A DNA stretch of 64,000 nt from Engelhardtia mirabilis (lineage in GTDB: Bacteria > Planctomycetota > UBA1135 > GCA-002686595). Shown piece after piece: positions 17,901-25,910 of the stretch. The notes beneath the pieces are model-generated. The model worked only from the letters and a program-made list of their open reading frames with translations. It had not been told where the DNA came from and ran no database searches. Both the position numbers and the translations under genes were made by a program. The stretch spans positions 3,224,001 through 3,288,000 of the forward strand of contig NZ_CP036287.1 in the NCBI RefSeq assembly GCF_007748095.1, given 5' to 3'. The number at the start of each line of letters is the position of its first letter. Position 1 is the stretch's first letter.

Positions 17901-18421
17901 TTGACCGGCTTCCCGGCCTCTCGGCTACTCGCCTGTAGCGCTGGAGCGGTCCTTCTTCTGTACGGCGCCGGCGCCGCTCAGAATCCCGCCGTGGATGGCC
18001 AGTGGTCCATCAAGCACGACTGGTCCGACCAGATCGACGACCCGGCGACCAACAACGACCCCGATCAAGAGATCGCCCACGGAGCCTTGCTCTCCTAGGG
18101 CCTTTACTCCGGGCACGTGCTGCTCTGGACCTACTGGAACGCGCAGAACACGACGCGTGCTTGGCTCTTCGATCCGCAGCAGGCCGACGACTTGATCGAG
18201 ATCGGCGCTGCCCTGCCCTCGAACATCTTCTGCGCCGGGCACAGCTTCACGAGGCGTCGCGGCCTTGCGATTGTGGGGGGCTTCCCCTTCGGTCACCCCG
18301 ACCAGAACCGCAAGACCTACCTGTTCAACCCCCTGACGCTCCAACCGACGGTGCCGTCGGGCACGCCGCCCTTTCTGATCGCCCCGGGCACCCCGTCCAC
18401 GTGGATCGAGACGCCCGAGAT
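17901..18421 (+). pseudogene. N-terminal fragment of a secreted galactose-oxidase/kelch-like protein, with an in-frame TAG and disrupted by the IS
   Basis: A TTG-started frame encodes a signal-peptide-like N-terminus ('LLACSAGAVLLLYGAGAAQ') and then 'WSIKHDWSDQI'. A TAG at 18096-18098 interrupts it, but the same frame continues as 'GLYSGHVLLWTYWNAQNTTR' and 'NIFCAGHSFTRRRGLAIVGG'. The latter matches the first kelch blade of galactose/glyoxal-oxidase-like proteins ('CAGHSF..G' and 'VVGG'). The frame meets the IS end at 18422 after 'WIETPEM'. Such proteins are normally over 500 residues, so most of the propeller is gone. A C-terminal fragment that may belong to the same original gene lies at 23813-24309. 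The stop codon and the insertion both point to a dead gene; readthrough of TAG is the less likely alternative. Confidence 0.7.
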
Positions 18422-19593
18422 GAGGTATTGCCAAGAGCTGTGGATGGAAATCCTGGAGAGGTCACGCGGCGACCTTGATGCCGTCCTTGAATCGGACTCC
18501 TCGGATGACGTCTCCGAGGTGTTCGTGGCCGTTTAGCTTCCGCCAGGTCTTCTCGGCCGACTTGGCGAGCTTGTAGACCATGGCGAGGCCGGCGGCTCGG
18601 GATCCTGCGCCTTTGGTCCGGCTGGTTCGCAGCCGGATCGTCGCGAAGGTGGATTCGGGTGGGGTTGGTGGTGCGTAGGTGGCGCCAGTGCTCGGCCGGG
18701 AAGTCGTAGAAGGCCAGCATTGCCTCACGGTCCTCAAGCAGGCATTCGACCGCCTTCGGGTACTTGGCACCGTAGCTGGACTTGAAGAGGGTCATGGCCG
18801 CTTCGGCGTCCTCTCGCGTCTCGGCGTTCCAGATCTCGGTCAGCGAAGCCTTGATCTTGGGATGCATCGACTTCGGGCACTTGTTCAGGACGTTGGCCGT
18901 CTTGTGGACCCAGCAGCGTTGCCCCCGCGCGGTTGGCCAGACCTTGGCGCTGGCCTTCCAGAAGCCGAGCGCGCCGTCCGCGACGACCAGCTTCGGAGCG
19001 ATCGTGAGGCCACGGGCCTCGAGGTCCACCAGGACTTCGGTCCAGGACTGCTCACTCTCGCGCTCACCATCGTGGACGGCCACCAGCTCCTTCTTGCCGT
19101 CGGCCGTGGCGCCCATGATCACGAGCATGCAGGCGCGCTCGTCCGTCAGGCGCACGTTCGAATGAATGCCATCGGCCCACAGGTAGACGTAGTGCTTGCC
19201 TGCGAGCTCGCGCTTGCTCCAGGTCCGGTGCTCCTCTTCCCACGCCTGTTTGAGGCGCTCCACGGTCGAGGCCGAGAGACCGGCGGCCCCTTCGCCGAGG
19301 AGGCCACCGAGCGCTTCGCCGAAGTCGCCGGTCGAGATTCCGCGCAGGTACAGCCACGGGATCAGCTCCTCGATGGTCTTCGAGCGGCGCAAGTATGGAG
19401 GCAGGATCTTGCTGGTGGAACTGGATCCGATTGCCGTCGTCGTCCAAGCGACGATCATCGACTCGAGGACGACCGATCGGAATGTCGCCCAAGGCGGTCT
19501 GGATCGTGCGCTCGGGGCACGAGCCGTTGCGAACCACGAGCCTGCGGCCCTGCTCGTCCACTTGGTCCGCGTGGGCGTCGATGTACTCGGCGA
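18422..19593 (-). mobile_element. IS256-family element, copy 1 (5' truncated)
   Basis: Nearly identical to 22414-23585 of copy 2, from the terminal GAGGTATT to ...TACTCGGCGA at 19593, where similarity stops abruptly. The lost part would hold the first about 55 transposase codons and the right inverted repeat. Confidence 0.9.
18462..19593 (-). pseudogene. IS256-type transposase, copy 1: N-terminally truncated and frameshifted twice
   Basis: Read on the minus strand, frame one gives 'EYIDAHADQVDEQGRRLVVRNG' and 'TALGDIPIGRPRVDDRRLDDDGNRIQF'. An extra base in the TTCCACC context (about 19415-19420) shifts the frame to 'TSKILPPYLRRSKTIEELIP' and through both catalytic Asp regions ('YVYLWADGIHSN', 'KLVVADGALGFW'). 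A second extra base in a CCCACCC run (18657-18663) precedes 'ESTFATIRLRTSRTKGAG', which holds the catalytic Glu. DDE transposases of this family cut and paste their IS. This copy has lost its start and cannot be translated as one protein without two +1 shifts. Confidence 0.85.
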
Positions 19594-19965
19594 GGATCTC
19601 CGCTTCCTCCCGGTCCAATCCTGTCTTTCACCCTGGCGCCCCGGCCACGGCGATCAGCAGGTAGGGTGGAAGGGGCCAGGAACTATCCACTCAAGGCACA
19701 GGAGAGCCAGTATTAGCGGAGCCCTAACATGAATCGCCGCAATGGGTTAGATCTGGGTGCAGGTGCAGGTGCAGGTGCAGGTGCAGGTGCAGGTGCAAGG
19801 CTCTCGAGTGTAGAGTCAGCCGCGCGCATCACGGGAATTCGGGGGCTCGGCGCCCGGGGCTCCGATCCCGTCGCGCCTCACCCACTTTCCGTGCAGGAGA
19901 GTTTACGTGCAGGAGAGCCCTTCTCTGTGCTCTCCGGCGTCCGCTGAATAGCACAAGAGAGCCCA
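19594..19965 (+). other. 372-base cargo leader with short repeats
   Basis: No credible gene. It contains the GGTGCA tandem array (19756-19797) and four dispersed copies of a motif close to GCAGGAGAGCCC (about 19696, 19891, 19907 and 19950), the last just before the cargo gene start. Confidence 0.6.
19756..19797 (+). repeat. Seven tandem GGTGCA hexamers
   Basis: The hexamer GGTGCA is repeated seven times without error. A Gly-Ala repeat would be encoded in one frame, but no supported gene covers it. Confidence 0.95.
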
Positions 19966-20400
19966 ATGAAGGTCCTGCTGATTTCGCTCCTCACGTCAAC
20001 GCTTTCCGTCCTAATCGCGCCCGAAGCATGCGCGTTTCAGGATTGTCCGACGACTCATTCTGCGGCCGCGGCTCAAGTTACATGCGCCGGGGCCTGCCCC
20101 AACTGCCATCTCCTCTCCTTCGGCGTTCTCGATCCGGTGCTCGGCGTCGGGTTTGCCGATGCCTGCTCCTGTCTCTCTGGTGATGGCACTCCGAAGTGTT
20201 GCACGCTGTACGTTATCGAGTACCAATCGGGAGTCGTCGAATACGTCGCCGACGGCGTGTGCCGGCCAAAGGTCGACGGCGACACCTGCGATGCTGGAGC
20301 GTGCACGATCGTCACCATCGAAGTGATCGACCCAGAAACAGGGCAGCAATTCGACGTCATTCGAACGGCAAGCTGCATCGAAGCCAGCCAGGGGAACTGA
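19966..20400 (+). CDS. Secreted cysteine-rich protein of unknown function (cargo gene 1)
   Basis: 144 residues with a clear signal peptide ('VLLISLLTSTLSVLIAPEACA', cleavage near residue 23). The mature part has 12 cysteines, including 'TCAGACPNC', 'ACSC' and 'KCC', so it is probably disulfide-rich and extracytoplasmic. I recognise no family. It lies one base before the next gene, implying a two-gene operon. Both genes sit between the two IS copies and have lower GC than the surrounding genes, consistent with transfer. Confidence 0.75.
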   Translation: MKVLLISLLTSTLSVLIAPEACAFQDCPTTHSAAAAQVTCAGACPNCHLLSFGVLDPVLGVGFADACSCLSGDGTPKCCTLYVIEYQSGVVEYVADGVCRPKVDGDTCDAGACTIVTIEVIDPETGQQFDVIRTASCIEASQGN

Positions 20401-20401
20401 G

Positions 20402-22078
20402 TTGATCCGCAAGTCGACGGTCGCCGTATTCCTAGCCGTCGTTCTTCTGGCGGTCGTCGTGATGCGCGGTCACAACCTCGGCGGGTCGGGACCGAGAGAC
20501 TCGGCTCTGCCCAATGCGCCTTTGGTGCTTCCCCACGTTCCCACGCCGCCAGCGGCCGACGCCCGTCCGCGCGCGCCGTCCCGCATCGAACTTGAGCCTT
20601 CGACCGCAATGCATCCGGTCGAGCACGTCAAATCGCTCATTCTCCAAGTCGAAGCGGAGGAGGATGTTGCAGCGGATGCGACGCTCGTCGTCCACTGTCG
20701 CGGTGCGGCTAGTAGTTGGAACGTCGTGACGTCGGAGAATTGGGCGCCGACAATCCGCGTTCCACGTCCAGACCAGGCCACGGAGTTTCGAGTCGTCGTC
20801 GGTGAACAGGTTGGTCATGCCGTGGCCGACGCTGGCGACGCGGTCGTGACGGTATACCTGCGCGGCACAGCCCAGCTGGCCGGGATCGTCGTCGACCGAT
20901 CCGGGAGCCCTGTACCCCACGCATCAATCTACGTCCGAGAGGACGGCGACGGAGTTCTGACCGGAGGTGCGAGAGTCGATCAGCTCACGCCGGCGGCGAT
21001 TTCGAACGTCGACGGGCGATTCCGGGTCGGTGGTCTTCACGACGGGCGAGATCTGCTCCTCAGGGCCAGCGCGGGATGGAGTTGGGCATCGACCGACGTC
21101 CGTGCTAGGCCGGGTGACGAAAGTGTGATCATCGAGGTGGCGCGGTACGAGGTCGCCGCCTTCCGTGCCGTTGATGAATCAGGCGGTTCCGTTCCGCTGG
21201 TGCTGTCGAACGGTCGTCTGGGATTCTCATTCGATCGACAGCTCATGCAGAGCTGCCTCTTCGTCGACCCGATCTCCGCACCTCCCGGAGAGCTGAGGCA
21301 GTTGGGCCGGGAACTCGAGCAACTCGGCGCGCGCGCGGTCGCGTTCCCGGAGCGTGTGGTTGACAATGAGCTGGCGATCGAAGTCGACGTTCCCGGCTTT
21401 CTTCCGGCAGCGCGTGGCGTGCCGGTCGTTGGTCCTCTGGAGGAGTTGGAGGTCACGGACATCGTTCTGCAGAGTGACGGCACTCCGGTGGTCGACCTAC
21501 GAGTCCGGTTCCGCGTCGGTCCCGAAGGGCCACCGTCGACTCCGTGGACGAGCGCGGGGCGCTTGAACCTGATCGGGGAGAGCGAGAACGTCTTCGTGAC
21601 GGTACCGAGCTTCGACGACGAACTCCTCATCAGTGGCCTGAGACCCGAGCCCTACCAATGGTCGCTGCGGGTGGGGGTCGGCCTGGAGTCGCTCCCCGAC
21701 ACTGCCGGTGCGCCAGCGCCCCGGATCGACCTCTCCGTCGATCGAGTCCTCGAGATCGACGTCCCGCCGCGCGCTCAGATCGCGTGCCTTCTCGTTCGAG
21801 TCGCAGAAGGCGGAGAGTCGCTCTATGACGGGCTCACGAGAATCCACGTCGCGCCACTCGACGCACTGCGTCACTCCGACAACGGAGCGTGGCTCAGCAG
21901 GTACCGAACGGCCACCTTCGCGGGCGCTCCGTACGTGCTCCATGGTCTCGAAGCGGGCGCATGGGTGATCTCACCGTTCGGCGACACCGGGCTTTCCGAC
22001 GATGAGTATCAGATCGTCGAGCTGTCCTCGACCGGCCGCGCGGAAATCCGGTTCAGCGGGCAATTCAGCCTGCAGTGA
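20402..22078 (+). CDS. Membrane-anchored or secreted protein with a carboxypeptidase-regulatory-like domain (cargo gene 2)
   Basis: 558 residues from a TTG start two bases after the upstream stop codon; the start is inferred. One N-terminal hydrophobic segment (about 5-21, 'STVAVFLAVVLLAVVVM') could be an uncleaved anchor. Around residues 155-215, 'LAGIVVDRSGSPVPHASIYV...AISNVDGRFRVGGLHDG' matches the carboxypeptidase-regulatory-like (CarboxypepD_reg) beta-sandwich common in surface proteins. The rest is beta-rich without recognisable catalytic residues. It may work with the Cys-rich protein. Function unknown. Confidence 0.75.
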   Translation: MIRKSTVAVFLAVVLLAVVVMRGHNLGGSGPRDSALPNAPLVLPHVPTPPAADARPRAPSRIELEPSTAMHPVEHVKSLILQVEAEEDVAADATLVVHCRGAASSWNVVTSENWAPTIRVPRPDQATEFRVVVGEQVGHAVADAGDAVVTVYLRGTAQLAGIVVDRSGSPVPHASIYVREDGDGVLTGGARVDQLTPAAISNVDGRFRVGGLHDGRDLLLRASAGWSWASTDVRARPGDESVIIEVARYEVAAFRAVDESGGSVPLVLSNGRLGFSFDRQLMQSCLFVDPISAPPGELRQLGRELEQLGARAVAFPERVVDNELAIEVDVPGFLPAARGVPVVGPLEELEVTDIVLQSDGTPVVDLRVRFRVGPEGPPSTPWTSAGRLNLIGESENVFVTVPSFDDELLISGLRPEPYQWSLRVGVGLESLPDTAGAPAPRIDLSVDRVLEIDVPPRAQIACLLVRVAEGGESLYDGLTRIHVAPLDALRHSDNGAWLSRYRTATFAGAPYVLHGLEAGAWVISPFGDTGLSDDEYQIVELSSTGRAEIRFSGQFSLQ

Positions 22079-22413
22079 AGCGCTTCCGTCGCCGCAACGA
22101 GGGCGATCAGTGCGCGCAGGACGGCGCTCGCGAGGTGAGAGGTGGTCGGGTCGATGGCGCGGTACGATTTCAGCTAGTCCTCGATCAAGCGATCGCCATG
22201 GTCGATTGCAAATGGAACAGGCGCAAGTGGGATCGAAGTGCCTGATTCATGCCGAGGTTCGGGGTGTAGAGCACGAACAGCAGGAGGCACTGCGAGTGAG
22301 AACGAGCGGAGCAAGTCATCGTCAGAATCGCAGGCTTCAGTCTCGCAGTCGTCAACGTCGCATCGCTCGACGCGTGAGGCACACTGAAGGAGGGCGTTCG
22401 TCGCGGGGCCGGG
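22079..22413. other. 335-base spacer between cargo gene 2 and IS copy 2
   Basis: No supported gene, promoter or hairpin found. Only short frames without family resemblance occur on either strand. Confidence 0.5.
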
Positions 22414-22439
22414 AGGTATTGCCAAGAGCTGTGGACGGA
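22414..22439 (+). repeat. Left terminal inverted repeat of IS copy 2
   Basis: Begins GAGGTATTGCCAAGAGCTG. It pairs with 23787-23812 with four mismatches, and the same end occurs at 18422 in copy 1. Confidence 0.85.
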
Positions 22440-22452
22440 ATCCCTGGAGAGG

Positions 22453-23702
22453 TCACGCGGCGACCTTGATGCCGTCCTTGAACTGGACTCCTCGGATGAC
22501 GTCTCCGAGGTGTTCGTGGCCGTTTAGCTTCCCCCAGGTCTTCTCGGCCGACTTGGCGAGCTTGTAGACCATGGCGAGGCCGGCGGCTCGGGATCCTGCG
22601 CCTTTGGTCCGGCTGATTCGCAGCCGGATCGTCGCGAAGGTGGATTCGGGTGGGGTTGGTGGTGCGTAGGTGGCGCCAGTGCTCGGCCGGGAAGTCGTAG
22701 AAGGCCAGCATTGCCTCACGGTCCTTGAGCAAGCACTCGACGGCCTTCGGGTACTTGGCACCGTAGCTGGACTTGAAGAGGGTCATGGCCGCTTCGGCGT
22801 CCTCTCGCGTCTCGGCGTTCCAGATCTCGGTCAGCGAAGCCTTGATCTTGGGATGCATCGACTTCGGGCACTTGTTCAGGACGTTGGCCGTCTTGTGGAC
22901 CCAGCAGCGTTGCCCCCGCGCGGTTGGCCAGACCTTGGCGCTGGCCTTCCAGAAGCCGAGCGCGCCGTCCGCGACGACCAGCTTCGGAGCGATCGTGAGG
23001 CCACGGGCCTTGAGGTCCACCAGGACTTCGGTCCAGGACTGCTCACTCTCGCGCTCACCATCGTGGACGGCCACCAGCTCCTTCTTGCCGTCGGCCGTGG
23101 CGCCCATGATCACGAGCATGCAGGCGCGCTCGTCCGTCAGGCGCACGTTCGAATGAATGCCATCGGCCCACAGGTAGACGTAGTGCTTGCCTGCGAGCTC
23201 GCGCTTGCTCCAGGTCCGGTGCTCCTCTTCCCACGCCTGTTTGAGGCGCACCACGGTCGAGGCCGAGAGACCGGCGGCCCCTTCGCCGAGGAGGCCACCG
23301 AGCGCTTCGCCGAAGTCGCCGGTCGAGATTCCGCGCAGGTACAGCCACGGGATCAGCTCCTCGATGGTCTTCGAGCGGCGCAAGTATGGAGGCAGGATCT
23401 TGCTGGTGGAACTGGATCCGATTGCCGTCGTCGTCCAAGCGACGATCATCGACTCGAGGACGACCGATCGGAATGTCGCCCAAGGCGGTCTGGATCGTGC
23501 GCTCGGGGCACGAGCCGTTGCGAACCACGAGCCTGCGGCCCTGCTCGTCCACTTGGTCCGCGTGGGCGTCGATGTACTCGGCGACCTCGGCCTGCAGGGC
23601 CGTGATGAGCATCTTCCTCGCGCCCTCTCGGAGAACGTCCTGGAGGATGTCGGCGGTCGGGGCGTCTGGCTGGAACTGGATCGAGTCGCTAGGCTGCTTC
23701 AT
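22453..23702 (-). pseudogene. IS256-type transposase, copy 2: complete but frameshifted twice
   Basis: ATG at 23702 starts MKQPSDSIQFQPDAPTADIL, with the N-terminal helix 'LREGARKMLITALQAEVAEY' typical of IS256/MuDR-like transposases. The same two +1 positions as in copy 1 interrupt it, at about 23406-23411 and 22648-22654. The first two catalytic Asp lie in the middle frame and the catalytic Glu ('ESTFATIRL') in the last. With both shifts corrected the protein would be about 416 residues, the usual length. Either the element is dead and was copied in trans, or translation uses frameshifting. Confidence 0.85.
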
Positions 23703-23786
23703 GCGGCGTGTCCTTCCCCCGCGTTGGGGGCTTGGGTGTCGAGTGATGTCGAGCACCAAGGGTACGTCGCGTTTCCTCTCAGTTCA

Positions 23787-23812
23787 CCGTCCACAGCTTC
23801 TGGTCATACCTC
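23787..23812 (+). repeat. Right terminal inverted repeat of IS copy 2
   Basis: Ends ...TGGTCATACCTC. It is the inverted counterpart of 22414-22439. Confidence 0.85.
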
Positions 23813-24309
23813 GGGCGGCCGCTTGGACGCCGCTCTTCCCGGTGAGGCCCGGCGCCTACGACACGAGCTTCACCGGCACGACGGAGTTCTTCGCCGCGAA
23901 GATGGACATGCTTCCGAACGGCGTGACCCGCTTCGGAGAGTCCTCACCGGGCTGCCTGCAACCCAGCTACCTGGGAGCGACGCGGACGCCGCTGGCCGGA
24001 GCGAGCGACTTCGAGCTCTACGTGAGCTGTGCGCGGAGTGACTCGGCCGGCGTCCTCGTGCTCGGTGCGCCAAGTGAAGGCCTGCCCGTGCCCGGTGTCG
24101 GCGCAACGGCTTGGATCGACCTCCGACAGCCGACCCTGGTCCTGCCCTGGTCGAGTGGGCCTGCTGGTTTCTCGAAGTTGCCGCTCCCCTTGCCGGTGGG
24201 GTCGAGTGGGGTCGAATTCGGGCTCCAGGGCTTCTTCCCGTCCGGGGATGGCTGCCCCGGCGCCCCGCAGGTGCAGTGGACCCACGCGCTTCGGGTCGAG
24301 GTGCGCTGA
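23813..24309 (+). pseudogene. C-terminal fragment of a secreted protein, possibly the other end of the interrupted gene at 17901
   Basis: The frame leaves the IS end and reads 'AAAWTPLFPVRPGAYDTSF', 'PGCLQPSYLGATRTPLAGAS' and finally 'GCPGAPQVQWTHALRVEVR'. This matches the C-terminal beta-rich module (G-C-x-G ... HAL-x-V at the end) common in secreted planctomycete propeller proteins. There is no plausible start codon before the conserved part. It has the same strand as the galactose-oxidase-like fragment at 17901-18421, so one gene may have been split by the composite element with loss of its middle. That link is inferred. Confidence 0.6.
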
Positions 24310-24418
24310 GATGTCCGTTGGACCGGAGCGGGTGATCCGAGCTGCGCGGTGCGCCTGGGCGGCCCTGAAAGCCCCCAGGGGAACCCCACCCGGTCGGGCC
24401 GCCGGGCCCGGCCCGGGA

Positions 24419-24424
24419 TAGACT
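24419..24424 (+). promoter_or_regulatory. TAGACT -10-like element upstream of the radical SAM gene
   Basis: TAGACT stands out in GC-rich sequence 62 bases before the TTG at 24486. No -35 match is seen. The same hexamer recurs before several other genes in the window. Confidence 0.35.
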
Positions 24425-24485
24425 CACCTGGCGCGAACTGGAGATTTCTGCTCCCAACCCCTCCAGCGCGCCCGGAACAGCTCCC

Positions 24486-25910
24486 TTGAAGGTCGTCCTC
24501 GTCAACCCGCCCAGTCCCCCGGAGTTCCGCGTCAGTCGCGGTCTGATGGGGGGCTTCGGCATGGCCGTCAATCCCGGCCTGCTCTACCCGCCGATCGAAT
24601 TGGCCCACGTGGCTTCGGTGCTCGAGTCCGACGGCCACCAGGTGGCGATCGTCGACGCGGACCCCTTCGACCTGGACCTGGACGGGACCCTGGCGCGGGT
24701 CGTCGCGGAGGCTCCGGGCTTCGTCTGCCTGGACTCGAGTTCGACCTCCCTGGACCAGGACCTGGGCCTGGCCAAGCGCATCCGCGAGGCCCTGAAGGTC
24801 CCGGTGGCCATGCTCGGCTCCCAGGTGACCTACACGCCGGGCGAGATCTTCGACGGCGAGAACGTCGACGCCGTGGTGCGCGGCGAGCCCGAGTACACGG
24901 TGCGCGACCTGGTGCGTCGCGCGGCCGACGGTGCCGCCTACGCCGAGCGCCGCTTCGAGGGCGTCGAGGGCGTGACCTACCGTCGCGCCGACGGCGAGAT
25001 CGTGCACGAGCCCGAGCGCGACAAGATCTCGACCCTGGACGACCTGCCGATCCCCGCGCGGCACCTGCTCGACAACAGCCGCTACCGCTTCCCCGGCATC
25101 GAGGGCGCGATCACGACGGTCAAGTCCTCGCGCGGCTGCCCGCTCAACTGTTCCTTCTGCGGCTACACCCTGGCCCAGGGTCTGCGCTTCCGCTTTCGCA
25201 GTCCGGAGAGCGTGCTGGCCGAGCTGGAGGACCTGTACTTCACCCACGGCATCCGCCACGTGGTCTTCCGCGACCCGATCTTCACCACGCGCAAGGACCG
25301 CATCCACGCGATCTGCGACGGGATCATCGCCAAGGGCATGACGGGCCTGGAGTGGCAGTGCGAGACGGCGGTCAAGACCCTCGACCGCGAGGTGCTGCAG
25401 AAGATGGCCGCAGCGGGCTGCCGCCACATCTCCCTGGGCGTCGAGTCGGGTAATGCCGAGATCCAGAAGAAGCACTGCGGCAACAAGCTCTCCGATCTGG
25501 ACAAGGCCGAGGAGGTCTTCCGGGCCGCCCGCGACTACGGCATCGAGACCCGCGCCTTCTGCATGATCGGCTTCCCGGAGGAGACCCCCGAGATGGCCGA
25601 CGAGACGATCCGGCTGGTGGAGCGCTTCGACCCCGACCAGGTGCAGTTCTGTGCGGTGACGGCCTACCCGGGCACGCCGCTGTACCAGATGCTGCGCGGC
25701 GAGCGCGAGTTCGACTACGCGACCATGACCGGCTTCCAAGCCCTCGAGGGCAACGAGCACATGACCGCCGCGCAGATCGAGGAGAAGATCCGCGAGGCCT
25801 ACCGCAGCTTCTACCTGCGGCCGCGGCGGATCGTGCGTGAGCTGCGTCACCCGGGCCGACTGGCCAGCAAGGTGGCGCGCTACTTCACGCTCTTCCGCCG
25901 CCGGGCCTGA
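24486..25910 (+). CDS. B12-binding-type radical SAM protein
   Basis: 474 residues from a TTG start (MKVVLVNPPSPPEFRVSRGL), the only start matching the conserved N-terminus. Residues 1-150 form a cobalamin-binding-like Rossmann domain ('LVNPPSPP', 'HVASVLESDGHQVAIVDAD', 'VVRGEPEYTV'). The radical SAM core follows, with the [4Fe-4S]-binding C218-x3-C222-x2-C225 in 'RGCPLNCSFCGY', and later 'CRHISLGVESGNAEIQKKH'. Enzymes of this group use SAM, often with B12, for methylations or rearrangements of lipids, sugars or natural products. The substrate cannot be inferred from the neighbours. It stands alone between the transposon region and an FG-GAP protein. Confidence 0.85.
   Translation: MKVVLVNPPSPPEFRVSRGLMGGFGMAVNPGLLYPPIELAHVASVLESDGHQVAIVDADPFDLDLDGTLARVVAEAPGFVCLDSSSTSLDQDLGLAKRIREALKVPVAMLGSQVTYTPGEIFDGENVDAVVRGEPEYTVRDLVRRAADGAAYAERRFEGVEGVTYRRADGEIVHEPERDKISTLDDLPIPARHLLDNSRYRFPGIEGAITTVKSSRGCPLNCSFCGYTLAQGLRFRFRSPESVLAELEDLYFTHGIRHVVFRDPIFTTRKDRIHAICDGIIAKGMTGLEWQCETAVKTLDREVLQKMAAAGCRHISLGVESGNAEIQKKHCGNKLSDLDKAEEVFRAARDYGIETRAFCMIGFPEETPEMADETIRLVERFDPDQVQFCAVTAYPGTPLYQMLRGEREFDYATMTGFQALEGNEHMTAAQIEEKIREAYRSFYLRPRRIVRELRHPGRLASKVARYFTLFRRRA

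Larger units (their letters stand above)
18422..23812. mobile_element. Composite-transposon-like structure: two direct IS256-type copies flanking a 2.8-kb cargo
   Basis: The left copy (18422-19593) retains its outer end GAGGTATTGCCAAGAGCTG, and the right copy (22414-23812) is full length. Both have the transposase on the minus strand. Both outer ends of the unit are intact while the inner end of the left copy is missing. The cargo is two secreted/anchored protein genes, visibly less GC-rich than their surroundings. I see no matching target duplication at the outer junctions (CCCGAGAT on the left, GGGCGGCC on the right), so deletion of flanking host DNA or independent insertions are possible. 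Confidence 0.65.
22414..23812 (-). mobile_element. IS256-family element, copy 2 (full length, about 1.4 kb)
   Basis: The imperfect terminal inverted repeats at 22414-22439 and 23787-23812 match at 22 of 26 positions. The single transposase gene lies on the minus strand. Length, one-gene layout and repeat size fit IS256. No convincing 8-9 base target duplication flanks it. Confidence 0.9.

Noticed and set aside
19729..19947. Short frame encoding a Gly-Ala run from the GGTGCA repeat
   Set aside because: No conserved residues outside the repeat and no support for translation.
22185..22382. 65-codon minus-strand frame between cargo gene 2 and IS copy 2
   Set aside because: No recognisable features, overlapping frames of similar length exist, and composition is not coding-like.
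22405..23821. Possible target-site duplication around IS copy 2
   Set aside because: GGGGCCGG on the left and GGGCGGCC on the right are only similarly GC-rich; no direct 8-9 base match at either the IS or the composite boundaries.
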